Below are positions 7,284 through 17,874 of a DNA stretch of 51,370 nucleotides, piece by piece. A program made the position numbers and the translations under genes. The stretch is from NCBI GenBank assembly GCA_946406195.1, contig CAMJJT010000013.1, positions 1-51,370 on the forward strand, in the 5' to 3' direction. Position 1 is the first letter of the stretch. Every line of letters begins with the position of its first letter. Origin of the DNA: an uncultured Bacteroidales bacterium (lineage in GTDB: Bacteria > Bacteroidota > Bacteroidia > Bacteroidales > Paludibacteraceae). The notes beneath the pieces were generated by a model, which saw only the letters and a program-made list of their open reading frames with translations, ran no database searches and was not told where the DNA came from.

Positions 7284-8630
7284 TTATTTTTTCGCTGCTG
7301 CAGCACGCTCGCGGAGGATAGCGCCCACTTTCGCTTTCGCAGGACGGATTCCGTCGAGCAGACGGCGGTGAGCAGGACAGGTGAAGACGCAACAACCGCA
7401 ATCGATACAATCCATTACGTCATGTTTCTCACATTCCTCCCACATCTCCAGCTGGCTCATTCGTTGGAGCAGATACGGTTCCAGACCCATCGGACATGCC
7501 TGTACACACTTACCGCAGCGGATACAGTTCTCTTCCTCCGGACGGATACTCTCTGCTTCGGGCAAGAAGAGCAGACCGCTCAGACGTTTGTTAGCCGGCA
7601 TGTTCTCAATATGATCCATCGCACGACCCATCATCGGACCGCCGCCGATGATCTTACCCGTGTCAACCGGTACGCCACCAGCAAGGGCAATCACCTCCTC
7701 AATCGGCGTACCGAAACGAACGCAGTAGTTACCCGGTTTGGTGACGTTCTTACCCGTTACGGTCATTACACGGCTGATAAGTGGTTTATTCTTCTGTACT
7801 GCCTCATAGACAGCATAGATGGTAGCCACATTGTCTACAACAGCGCCTACCTCGATTGGCAGCGCACCGCTCGGTACCTGACGACCGATACATGCATCGA
7901 TGAGCTGTTTCTCACCTCCCTGCGGATATTTGAGTTTGAGCGGCAGAATATCTACGCCCAGCTTGGTCTGTGCCAACTTGGTCATGTGCTCAATCGCGTC
8001 TTTCTTGTTGTTCTCGATACCGATGATAGCGCGATCGACGCCTAAGGCACGTTTGAGAATTTCAATACCCACGATGATCTCCTCGCCGTGCTCCAACATT
8101 AACTGGTGGTCGCAGGTCAAGTACGGTTCGCACTCTACGCCGTTTACAATTAGCACTTCGGCTTTCTTACCCGGAGGCGGCAGCAGTTTGACGTGGGTCG
8201 GGAAACAAGCACCGCCCAGACCAACGATACCGGCAGCCGCGATCTTATCGATGATAGCTTTCGGCTCCATCGTGCAGGCACGTACCAACTCCGGCGTACG
8301 GTCGATCTCCGGCAACCACTCGTCACCTTGGACATCAATATAAATCGCTTGTCCCGGAGCACCCCATGCGTCCGTCCAGTCACCGATCTTGGTGACAGTA
8401 CCACTTACCGGCGAACAGATGTTCGCACTCACGAATCCACCGGCTTTTGCCAGCAGTTCGCCTACTTTCACTTTGTCTCCTTCTTTCACTACAGCCTGCG
8501 CCGGTGCACCGATATGTTGTACCAACGGGATGATCGCCTGCTTGGGAAGCGGGCACTCAGTAATAGGCTGGTGTGCAGAGAATTGTTTGTTGTCGTGCGG
8601 ATGAACTCCGCCTATCTTAAATGTCTTCAT
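7284..8630 (-). CDS. rnfC: Rnf complex NADH-binding subunit RnfC
   Basis: RnfC (448 aa) is the peripheral NADH/FMN-binding subunit that exchanges electrons with NAD. An N-terminal HPHDNKQ segment and a biotin-carrier-like barrel precede the Rossmann-type region (IVGLGGACFPTHVKL and VNGVECEPYLTCDH are visible). Two [4Fe-4S] motifs lie near the C-terminus, CIRCGKCVQACPMGL and CIDCGCCVFTCPAHR. Length and domain order are ordinary. It follows rnfB after 19 bp. Confidence 0.97.
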   Translation of the reverse strand: MKTFKIGGVHPHDNKQFSAHQPITECPLPKQAIIPLVQHIGAPAQAVVKEGDKVKVGELLAKAGGFVSANICSPVSGTVTKIGDWTDAWGAPGQAIYIDVQGDEWLPEIDRTPELVRACTMEPKAIIDKIAAAGIVGLGGACFPTHVKLLPPPGKKAEVLIVNGVECEPYLTCDHQLMLEHGEEIIVGIEILKRALGVDRAIIGIENNKKDAIEHMTKLAQTKLGVDILPLKLKYPQGGEKQLIDACIGRQVPSGALPIEVGAVVDNVATIYAVYEAVQKNKPLISRVMTVTGKNVTKPGNYCVRFGTPIEEVIALAGGVPVDTGKIIGGGPMMGRAMDHIENMPANKRLSGLLFLPEAESIRPEEENCIRCGKCVQACPMGLEPYLLQRMSQLEMWEECEKHDVMDCIDCGCCVFTCPAHRRLLDGIRPAKAKVGAILRERAAAAKK

Positions 8631-8649
8631 AATTCCATTAAGCTTTTGA

Positions 8650-9063
8650 TCATTTACCTTGCACTCGTGCAGTTACGTTCGGGAAAATAGCTCTCGGAGT
8701 CGGTAACGCTTTGATCTTCTCTGCAATAACGGGATCAAAGCCGTCTTTTTTACCTCCTTCGGATGCAGGAGTCTCTGCCTCGTCTACAGGGGTAAGAATC
8801 AGTTTCACTTGCTCCATGGTCGGCTCTCCACCTACCGGGCATGCCAGACCATCGATGCCGTTTGCCTTGACACAAGCTTCCGCGAAGTTACGGCAGCCGG
8901 CAAAGCCACATCCGCCGCAGTTGGCGCCCGGCAACACCGCTGTTACCAAGTCAATGCGCGGATCTTCTTCCACTTTGAAATACAGGCTGACCACATACAG
9001 CAGACATGCTGCCAAGAAAGCGATCACGCCAAGTACTCCCATCGAAATCAGAATTAAATTCAT
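8650..9063 (-). CDS. rnfB: Rnf complex subunit RnfB, short form lacking the ferredoxin domains
   Basis: RnfB normally accepts electrons from soluble ferredoxin and passes them into the complex. Here the 137-aa product has the N-terminal membrane helix (residues 3-28) and the first Fe-S domain (ANCGGCGFAGCRNFAEAC followed by CPVGG). It stops about 35 residues later. As I recall, Bacteroidales RnfB proteins are about 290 aa and carry several further [4Fe-4S] ferredoxin motifs; none is encoded here. Only 19 bp separate the stop from rnfC, so there is no room for a frameshifted remainder. The rest of the operon looks intact, so an electron-input partner is expected elsewhere. Confidence 0.85.
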   Translation of the reverse strand: MNLILISMGVLGVIAFLAACLLYVVSLYFKVEEDPRIDLVTAVLPGANCGGCGFAGCRNFAEACVKANGIDGLACPVGGEPTMEQVKLILTPVDEAETPASEGGKKDGFDPVIAEKIKALPTPRAIFPNVTARVQGK

Positions 9064-9084
9064 GTTGATTGTATTTTTAAATTG

Positions 9085-9498
9085 TTAGATTTTTCTTGCT
9101 GTGAAGGTAAACTGCTTTTGCAATTTGCTGCGGAAAGCATTTAATATGAGATAGTACAACGCAATGCTGCAAAGGGCAAGGGTGCCCACGATTGCTTCAC
9201 TCCATGAGGTGAAATAATCCAAGCCGGCAATCACTACCAACATTACCACAAAAGGCAGGATATAAGCCAACAGCACAGCGCGCCAAGCTAGATGCTCTCT
9301 CACCTCCACCTCCACGCGGTCTCCCGCCTGCATCGTCTCGGTCATCACAGCATCCATCTCTTTGACTTGACTTTCACTCGACATACACATGTTTCGCGCC
9401 TTGCAGGCAGAGCAAGCACTGGTCTGCACAATCTGCACGTGTGCGGAGTCTCCCTTCACGCTCAGCACTATTCCTTCATGTCGAATCAATTCTTCCAT
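9085..9498 (-). CDS. rseC: RseC/SoxR-reducing-system family protein, first gene of the rnf operon
   Basis: The 137-aa protein has the N-terminal cysteine cluster typical of RseC/MucC proteins (QTSACSACKARNMC), a short beta-rich domain, and two transmembrane helices at about residues 72-92 and 99-115. In Bacteroidales this gene commonly heads the rnf operon. Related proteins in enterobacteria act with Rnf-like (Rsx) proteins to keep SoxR reduced, but whether that applies here is unknown. It probably helps assemble or maintain redox centres. The promoter leaves a leader of only about 8 nt. Confidence 0.88.
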   Translation of the reverse strand: MEELIRHEGIVLSVKGDSAHVQIVQTSACSACKARNMCMSSESQVKEMDAVMTETMQAGDRVEVEVREHLAWRAVLLAYILPFVVMLVVIAGLDYFTSWSEAIVGTLALCSIALYYLILNAFRSKLQKQFTFTARKI

Positions 9499-9512
9499 AC
9501 ACTAATCGGGCA

Positions 9513-9543
9513 CAAAATTACTAAAAAAAAATCACATACACAA
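9513..9543 (-). promoter_or_regulatory. Promoter of the rseC-rnf operon
   Basis: On the minus strand TTG (9543-9541), a 20-bp spacer and TAATTTTG (9520-9513) match the Bacteroidota consensus exactly. The expected start is near 9506, so the rseC mRNA would be nearly leaderless. It lies in the short gap after dapA, so rnf can be expressed separately from the upstream genes. Confidence 0.85.
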
Positions 9544-9561
9544 GTATTTCGCCCAAAAAAA

Positions 9562-10476
9562 TTATTCTGCTTGCAGATTTGCTATTTTTTGCTGCAAACA
9601 ATCGCTCGCCGGCACTAAAGGAAGGCGTAAAGAGTTACTGATCAGTCCTCTCTCAGCCAAGACGGCTTTGATGCCGACAGGGTTGCCCTCTGCGAAGAGT
9701 AGATGAATCATCTCTTGGTATTTCGCCTGCAGCGCGGAGTCCTTATCATGCACAATGTGCCAAAAGTCTTCCGGGAAGGCATTGGAGGCTACGGAGATGA
9801 GTCCTGCTCCGCCTGCTTCCATGACATCGCACGCGATGCCGTCATCGCCGGAAATAACAAGGAATGGTAATTCGTAATTTTTAATTTTTAATTTTGAATT
9901 GGCACGAGCGATCAAATCTCTGATTTGAGCGATATTGCCCGACGCTTCTTTGATGCCGATGATCTTGTCGGGGTGGGCTTCCCAAATACGGATGACCGTT
10001 TCGGGCAGGAGGTTTACGCCTGTGCGTCCGGGGACGTTGTAGAGGATCACAGGTATCGGAGATGCCTGAGCAATCGCAGAGAAGTGTTGGTAGAGCCCTT
10101 CTTGGTTCGGCTTATTGTAGTACGGACATACGGAAAGGATGGCGGTAAAGTCTAGGATTAACTCGTTGCGCATCGCTTCCAGTTCCGAGATGACCTTGGC
10201 GGTATTGTTTCCTCCGACGCCGAGAACGAGAGGGATGTTTGGTGTTTGATGTTTGATGTTTGATGTTTTTATATAATCCACGATGAAGCGGCGTACTTCG
10301 CGTTTCTCGTCTTCCGTCATTGTGGCGGCTTCGCCGGTGGTACCGAGTACAACGAGGTAATCAACGAACCCCGTTAACTGGGTGTCTAACAGCCGTGCGA
10401 GGGCTTCAAAATCCACTTTCCCCTGGGCATCAAACGGCGTAATCAGCGCTGTTCCTAATCCTTTTAATTCGTTCAT
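9562..10476 (-). CDS. dapA: 4-hydroxy-tetrahydrodipicolinate synthase
   Basis: DapA condenses pyruvate with aspartate semialdehyde, the first committed step of lysine and diaminopimelate synthesis. The 304-aa TIM-barrel protein shows GTTGE (residues 45-49), the Tyr of ILYNVPGRTG (Tyr146), the Schiff-base Lys in IIGIKEASG (Lys176) and the ISGDDG loop. Two short stretches are encoded by AT-word repeats: KTSNIKHQTPNI (TTTGATG words, about residues 70-81) and NSKLKIKNYE (TAATTTT words, about 193-202). Both fall in surface-loop positions. It follows the DUF6913-like gene by 11 bp. Confidence 0.96.
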   Translation of the reverse strand: MNELKGLGTALITPFDAQGKVDFEALARLLDTQLTGFVDYLVVLGTTGEAATMTEDEKREVRRFIVDYIKTSNIKHQTPNIPLVLGVGGNNTAKVISELEAMRNELILDFTAILSVCPYYNKPNQEGLYQHFSAIAQASPIPVILYNVPGRTGVNLLPETVIRIWEAHPDKIIGIKEASGNIAQIRDLIARANSKLKIKNYELPFLVISGDDGIACDVMEAGGAGLISVASNAFPEDFWHIVHDKDSALQAKYQEMIHLLFAEGNPVGIKAVLAERGLISNSLRLPLVPASDCLQQKIANLQAE

Positions 10477-10487
10477 TCGTTCACTCC

Positions 10488-11042
10488 TTAATCGTTACTT
10501 TTAATGGTTGTGATAAAACTCATGATTTGGTCGTAGAGCCATGACGCTTCTATATTGGCGTTCTCTCCCTGTTCCGGCGTCAGGTCAGGCAGGGAAATGA
10601 GCATGTCGTGTACTCCTTCGCCTAAGTTCAGTCCTACCTTGAAATCCGCGTCGGTGTACATGGTCAAATAGCGAAGCTGTAACATCGGATGTGTCGTGAG
10701 ATCAATGAGCAGGTCGTAGTGCTCGGCGGTCAGATCTCTGATGGTGTCTTCTTTCGGTTTACCGAAGAAATTATAATCCGCGAGTCCTAAAATGCGGCTT
10801 TGCGGCAAAATGAGTGTTTGTATCTCGTTTTCTTTTTTCTCCACGTAGCCCCACATGGTCACGTCCATTTTCCGGCGTAACAGGTCCTGCCGGATGGATT
10901 TGATACTGTCATTCCGCTCTAAATGGTCACTCTCATAGATGATCATTACTTTTAGCGGTTGATCCAGATGAGGGAAACGCGGATTGCGTTCCGGCATTCT
11001 CTTGCGCAAATAATCGAATATGAACTGATATATTTTTTTCAT
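10488..11042 (-). CDS. DUF6913-like Bacteroidota protein
   Basis: This 184-aa soluble protein of unknown function sits between ligA and dapA with gaps of 4 and 11 bp, so it is almost certainly co-transcribed. Its N-terminal region is basic (YLRKRMPERNPRFPHLDQP), and a Rossmann-like beta-alpha pattern follows (KVMIIYESD, YDLLIDLTTHPMLQLRYLTMYTDADFKVGLN). From memory the pattern fits the Bacteroidota-restricted DUF6913 family, usually next to dapA. No catalytic motif is recognisable. Confidence 0.7.
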   Translation of the reverse strand: MKKIYQFIFDYLRKRMPERNPRFPHLDQPLKVMIIYESDHLERNDSIKSIRQDLLRRKMDVTMWGYVEKKENEIQTLILPQSRILGLADYNFFGKPKEDTIRDLTAEHYDLLIDLTTHPMLQLRYLTMYTDADFKVGLNLGEGVHDMLISLPDLTPEQGENANIEASWLYDQIMSFITTIKSND

Positions 11043-11046
11043 TTTC

Positions 11047-14699
<3,653 letters not shown>

Positions 14700-14722
14700 A
14701 AGAATAAATTTATTTTGCGCCG

Positions 14723-14753
14723 CAAAATTACAAAAAAAAAATCACATATGCAA
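14723..14753 (-). promoter_or_regulatory. Promoter of the nuclease-ligA-DUF6913-dapA operon
   Basis: On the minus strand TTG (14753-14751), N20 and TAATTTTG (14730-14723) match the consensus. The element is back-to-back with the divIC promoter, with the two -33 elements less than 20 bp apart. Confidence 0.85.
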
Positions 14754-14770
14754 ATCTTTTTGCGTTTTTC

Positions 14771-14801
14771 TTGCATATGTCGTTTTTTTGTTGTACCTTT
14801 G
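14771..14801 (+). promoter_or_regulatory. Promoter of divIC-ruvC region
   Basis: TTG (14771-14773), a 20-bp spacer and TACCTTTG (14794-14801) match the Bacteroidota consensus. Predicted transcription begins near 14808, about 12 nt before the divIC ATG. It is divergent from the nuclease-ligA promoter. Confidence 0.88.
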
Positions 14802-14819
14802 CGGCAGAATTTGAATCCT

Positions 14820-15122
14820 ATGATGACGTTTAGACAGTTTTGGGACATAATAAAGATTCGCAAATGGGGCAAATATGTGGTCACATTGCTTGCTTTTTTG
14901 ATTGTTTTTCTCTTTGTAGGCGAACAAAGTCTGCTGCATTTTGTGCATCGTCATCGTGAGATTCGGCGGATGGAGGAGCAGCGTGATTTGTATCGTTCGG
15001 AGGCAGAGAAGGTGGAGCAGGATATAAATGTACTGCAGGACGCAGATAGTTTGGAGCGATACGCGCGCGAACATTATTATATGCACACGCCTAATGAGGA
15101 CATTTATTTAATTGATAATTGA
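14820..15122 (+). CDS. FtsB/DivIC-like septum protein
   Basis: The 100-aa protein has one transmembrane segment (about residues 20-36, WGKYVVTLLAFLIVFLFVG) followed by a coiled coil (HREIRRMEEQRDLYRSEAEKVEQDI) and the family ending ADSLERYAREHYYMHTPNEDIYLI. This architecture defines the FtsB/DivIC division proteins, which bridge FtsL and FtsQ at the septum. The start is set at ATG 14820 because the promoter's transcription start excludes the longer upstream frame. A 53-aa membrane protein and ruvC follow. Confidence 0.88.
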   Translation: MMTFRQFWDIIKIRKWGKYVVTLLAFLIVFLFVGEQSLLHFVHRHREIRRMEEQRDLYRSEAEKVEQDINVLQDADSLERYAREHYYMHTPNEDIYLIDN

Positions 15123-15146
15123 TAGTTGACAGTTGATAATTGAAAA
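15108..15146. repeat. TTGATAATTGATAGTTGACAG word repeat
   Basis: Consecutive TTGATAATT/TTGATAGTT/TTGACAGTT words run from the last codons of the divIC-like gene into the spacer before the next start. A second set (GAATACTGAAAACTGAA and GAATACTGAATG, 15308-15360) fills the gap before ruvC, and part of it reaches the ruvC start codon. Confidence 0.8.
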
Positions 15147-15308
15147 ATGAGAAAATCATCTATAATATTGATCATCGGTTTGGTAATCCTGGCTGTTGGA
15201 GCAGGATTGAGTATGGCGAAAATTGAGCCGTGGGCAGATTATGTGCTCATTACGGGTGCAGTGGTGGTTATCATCCGCGGATTCATCCGCAATCACGAGA
15301 AGGACTGA
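15147..15308 (+). CDS. Small two-helix membrane protein (53 aa)
   Basis: A complete 53-codon frame starts at ATG 15147. It has two hydrophobic segments, residues 5-23 (SIILIIGLVILAVGAGLSM) and 32-45 (YVLITGAVVVIIRG), and a positively charged C-terminus. It has no recognisable family motif. It lies 24 bp after the divIC-like gene and 50 bp before ruvC on the same strand, so it probably shares their transcript. The membrane pattern and good codon use favour a real gene of unknown function. Confidence 0.65.
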   Translation: MRKSSIILIIGLVILAVGAGLSMAKIEPWADYVLITGAVVVIIRGFIRNHEKD

Positions 15309-15358
15309 ATACTGAAAACTGAAATAATCGTTCGAGTAAAACGAGATAAGAATACTGA

Positions 15359-15988
15359 ATGCTCGATAAAGTTCGTCAGGAACATATTATTTTAGGTGTG
15401 GACCCGGGTACGCTGTTTATGGGGTACGCGGTGTTGCGGACGGTTGGGCAGCAGGTGGAGATCTTGGAGTTCGGGGCGTACGATGTGCATAAGTTGGAGG
15501 GGCAATATCCGAGGTTGCAGAAGGAGTTCTTCTTTTTGCAGGAGATCATCGATAAGTATAAGCCGACGTGTCTGGCGATTGAGACGCAGTTTGTGGATAA
15601 GAACCCGCAGACGATGATTAAGATTGTGCATGCACAGGGTGTGGCGATCGCTGCGGCGTTGAGTAAGGATGTGCCGATTTATGAGTATTCGCCGATGAAG
15701 ATCAAGATGGCGATTACGGGAAACGGACACTCGACGAAGCAGCAAGTGGCGGGTATGTTACAGCGGTTTTTGCATATCCCGGATGAGGAGATGCCTAAGA
15801 AACTCGATGCGACGGACGCGCTCGCTATCGCCTATTGTCACTACCTACAATTAGGGATGCCGGTGAGTGAAGGCGGGGCGAAAGACTGGACGACCTACGC
15901 CAAACGCAAAGGCCTGACGGACAAAGGATTAACGGGTCCGAACGCACAATTGCTCGCGGCCTTGGCAACGGTTAAGAAAAAGAAATAA
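15359..15988 (+). CDS. ruvC: Holliday junction resolvase RuvC
   Basis: RuvC cleaves Holliday junctions symmetrically as a dimer, working with RuvAB. The 209-aa protein has the RNase H-like acidic tetrad: Asp15 in ILGVDPGT, Glu75 in LAIETQFV, and Asp150 and Asp153 in KLDATDAL. It is slightly longer than usual because of a Lys-rich C-terminal tail (after about residue 175). No ruvA or ruvB is nearby. Downstream DNA is a run of TTTTTAATT words with no clear terminator. Confidence 0.95.
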   Translation: MLDKVRQEHIILGVDPGTLFMGYAVLRTVGQQVEILEFGAYDVHKLEGQYPRLQKEFFFLQEIIDKYKPTCLAIETQFVDKNPQTMIKIVHAQGVAIAAALSKDVPIYEYSPMKIKMAITGNGHSTKQQVAGMLQRFLHIPDEEMPKKLDATDALAIAYCHYLQLGMPVSEGGAKDWTTYAKRKGLTDKGLTGPNAQLLAALATVKKKK

Positions 15989-16041
15989 TTCTAAATTTTT
16001 AATTTTTAATTCTTAATTTTTTATTTTTTTTCTCCCTAAAA

Positions 16042-16073
16042 TTTGGTAGTGTCAATTTTTTGTTGTACCTTTG
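16042..16073 (+). promoter_or_regulatory. Promoter of the ferredoxin gene
   Basis: TTTG (16042-16045), a 20-bp spacer and TACCTTTG (16066-16073) match the consensus. The leader of about 40 nt contains ATCATT words (AATCATTAAATCATT) of the kind also found inside ligA. Confidence 0.87.
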
Positions 16074-16121
16074 CACCGTCAATTCATCATTGAATCATTA
16101 AATCATTAAAACATTATAATC

Positions 16122-16286
16122 ATGGCTTACAAAATTTCAACCGACTGCATTGCTTGCGGTACATGTATTGACGAGTGCCCGATGGGTGCGATCTCTGAAG
16201 GCGAACACTATTCGATTGATCCGGACGTTTGCACGGAGTGCGGAACTTGTGCTGACGTTTGCCCGAGTGGCGCAATCAGTCTCTAA
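16122..16286 (+). CDS. 2[4Fe-4S] ferredoxin
   Basis: This 54-aa protein is a complete clostridial-type ferredoxin. It contains CIACGTCIDECP and CTECGTCADVCP, two full CxxCxxCxxxCP motifs that bind two [4Fe-4S] clusters. It is a low-potential electron carrier that would link pyruvate:ferredoxin oxidoreductase (nifJ, 1.6 kb downstream) to the Rnf complex encoded 7-12 kb upstream. It is monocistronic, with its own promoter and a strong terminator, as expected for an abundant carrier. The short RnfB encoded here makes this protein's docking partner an open question. Confidence 0.96.
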   Translation: MAYKISTDCIACGTCIDECPMGAISEGEHYSIDPDVCTECGTCADVCPSGAISL

Positions 16287-16331
16287 GGAGTGCAAAAAAA
16301 GGTGCATTTTTATCGAAAAAGGTGCATTTTT

Positions 16332-16364
16332 GAGGGATTACGAATGTAATCTCTCATTTTTTTT
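16332..16364 (+). terminator. Intrinsic terminator of the ferredoxin gene
   Basis: GAGGGATTAC (16332-16341) pairs with GTAATCTCTC (16346-16355) over 10 bp with one G-T pair and a GAAT loop, followed by eight T. Just before it, AAAAAGGTGCATTTTT occurs twice (about 16296-16311 and 16316-16331). Confidence 0.9.
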
Positions 16365-16385
16365 GCAAAAAATGTAAGGTAAACC

Positions 16386-16416
16386 TTGCAAATATCATTT
16401 TTTTTTCGTAACTTTG
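16386..16416 (+). promoter_or_regulatory. Promoter of the AAA ATPase gene
   Basis: TTG (16386-16388), N20 and TAACTTTG (16409-16416) match the consensus. The start near 16423 leaves a 54-nt leader containing a small hairpin, GTGCC/GGCAC (16446-16459). It excludes the upstream in-frame start at 16414. Confidence 0.85.
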
Positions 16417-16476
16417 CGGCGTATTTTCGTTATTTTAGAAAAAAAGTGCCAAAAGGCACAGAATTTTATCAAAAAT

Positions 16477-17760
16477 ATGGAGAAAAATGTACCTTTAATC
16501 GAGCCTGTGAAAGACGGAACAGAGCAGCTTGACGCGTTCTTCCGGATTCACGATTTTTTGGTGGAGCATTCCTCGATGCCCATCCGTCGTTTGTTAATGG
16601 ATGAGATCAACTGGGAGGATCGTCTGATCGCCATCAAAGGAGGTCGTGGCGTTGGGAAAACCGATTTTCTCCTCTCTCGTGCAAAGGAGATCGAGAAAGA
16701 ATGGAAAAACATGCCGGAGCCCGAGTTGAAAGGCAAACGCCCGCGCAAGTCGCTGCGGGATGTTCGTCCGTGTCTGTACGTCAGTTTCAATGATTTCTAT
16801 TTTACCCGCCACACGCTCTTGGAGTTGGCCGGTACGTTCGCAAAGAGCGGAGGACAGTACCTATTCCTCGATCAGTTGTTTAAGTACCCGAACTGGTCGC
16901 GGGAACTCAAGCGCTGTTATTCCAAGTACAAGGATTTGCATATCATCTTCTGTGCAACGCCGGTTATGGATATCGACGAAGATAACCATGACCTTGAGGG
17001 AATCGTGAAGACCTATAACCTGCGCGGTTTCTCGTTCCGCGAGTACCTGAACTTACAGACCGGTTTGCGTTTTCGCTCTTATTCGCTGGAGGAGATTATT
17101 CAGCGGCATGCGTCTATCTCGCGTGAGGTATGCGAACGGGTGCAGCCTTTGGAGTATTTCAAGGCGTACCTCGATCATGGCTATTATCCTTCGTATCTGG
17201 AGAGTAAGTCTTTTGAGGCTTCGCTGCTGAAAGTGATGAACAGCCAGTTGGAGGTGGATGTGTTGATGATCAAGCAGATTGACGTGGCTTGTCTCCATAA
17301 GCTGCGCAAGCTGTTTTATATCCTCATGCAGGACGCGCCGTGTGCGCTGAACGTCAGCAATATATCCGAGGAGATCGGGCTTAGTCGTGCGACGACGATG
17401 AACTATATTAAGTACCTCAAGGACTCGCGACTGATCAATCTGCTCTATCCGGAAGGAAAGAACTTCCCGATGAAGCCGACGAAGGTGTATATGCATAACA
17501 CGAACGTGGCACGGATGAATTTCACCCGCGAGGTCAAGCCGATAGATATGTACGAGACGTGTTTCTATACGTTCGTGCACGGCGCGCACAAGGTGAACGC
17601 CACCGAGCGGAGTGCGATGTTCGTCATCGATAACAAGTACTATTTCGATGTGCGCGAGAAAGCGTCCAGCCGCGATACGATCCGTCCGACGGCGGTCGGC
17701 GAACTGGAGACAGGACGAGGGAATATGATTCCTCTGTGGCTGTTAGGGTTCCTTTACTAG
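16477..17760 (+). CDS. AAA-type ATPase with C-terminal DUF4143-like/winged-helix region
   Basis: The 427-aa protein begins with an AAA_14/archaeal-ATPase-like NTPase domain. The P-loop is GGRGVGKT (residues 55-62) and the Walker B strand is QYLFLDQL. A motif after it, RGFSFREYLNL, is characteristic of this family. The second half (about residues 230-427) has a helical region with a winged-helix-like segment (ALNVSNISEEIGLSRATTMNYIKYLKDSRLI) and a restriction-like end (ATERSAMFVIDNKYYFDVREK), as in DUF4143 proteins. Such ATPases are common and multi-copy in Bacteroidales and their substrates are unknown. ATG 16477 is chosen because it lies after the promoter. Confidence 0.82.
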   Translation: MEKNVPLIEPVKDGTEQLDAFFRIHDFLVEHSSMPIRRLLMDEINWEDRLIAIKGGRGVGKTDFLLSRAKEIEKEWKNMPEPELKGKRPRKSLRDVRPCLYVSFNDFYFTRHTLLELAGTFAKSGGQYLFLDQLFKYPNWSRELKRCYSKYKDLHIIFCATPVMDIDEDNHDLEGIVKTYNLRGFSFREYLNLQTGLRFRSYSLEEIIQRHASISREVCERVQPLEYFKAYLDHGYYPSYLESKSFEASLLKVMNSQLEVDVLMIKQIDVACLHKLRKLFYILMQDAPCALNVSNISEEIGLSRATTMNYIKYLKDSRLINLLYPEGKNFPMKPTKVYMHNTNVARMNFTREVKPIDMYETCFYTFVHGAHKVNATERSAMFVIDNKYYFDVREKASSRDTIRPTAVGELETGRGNMIPLWLLGFLY

Positions 17761-17804
17761 GAGCCCCTCCCAGGCCCTCCCCTTAGGGGAGGGAGAGGGG
17801 ATGA
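17761..17804. repeat. GGCCCTCCCCTTAGGGGAGGG-type G/C palindrome
   Basis: CCCTCCCC (17775-17782) and GGGGAGGG (17786-17793) form an 8-bp stem flanked by further CCCCTCCC and GAGAGGGG. The sequence immediately follows the AAA ATPase stop. There is no T-tract, so it is not a standard intrinsic terminator. G-rich dyads of this kind are dispersed intergenic repeats in some Bacteroidota. Confidence 0.65.
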
Positions 17805-17874
17805 CGGGATGACGTAATTACGGGTTTACGAAAAAAGACAAACAAATTCAAACAATTATAAACAAATTATTCTT

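Noticed and set aside
8630..9063. Frameshift splitting a full-length RnfB
   Set aside because: Only 19 bp lie between the rnfB stop and the rnfC start, so no second half could be encoded here in any frame.
14715..14819. Longer upstream starts for the divIC-like gene and the AAA ATPase (16414)
   Set aside because: Both precede or overlap the -7 promoter element, so the extra codons would not be transcribed.
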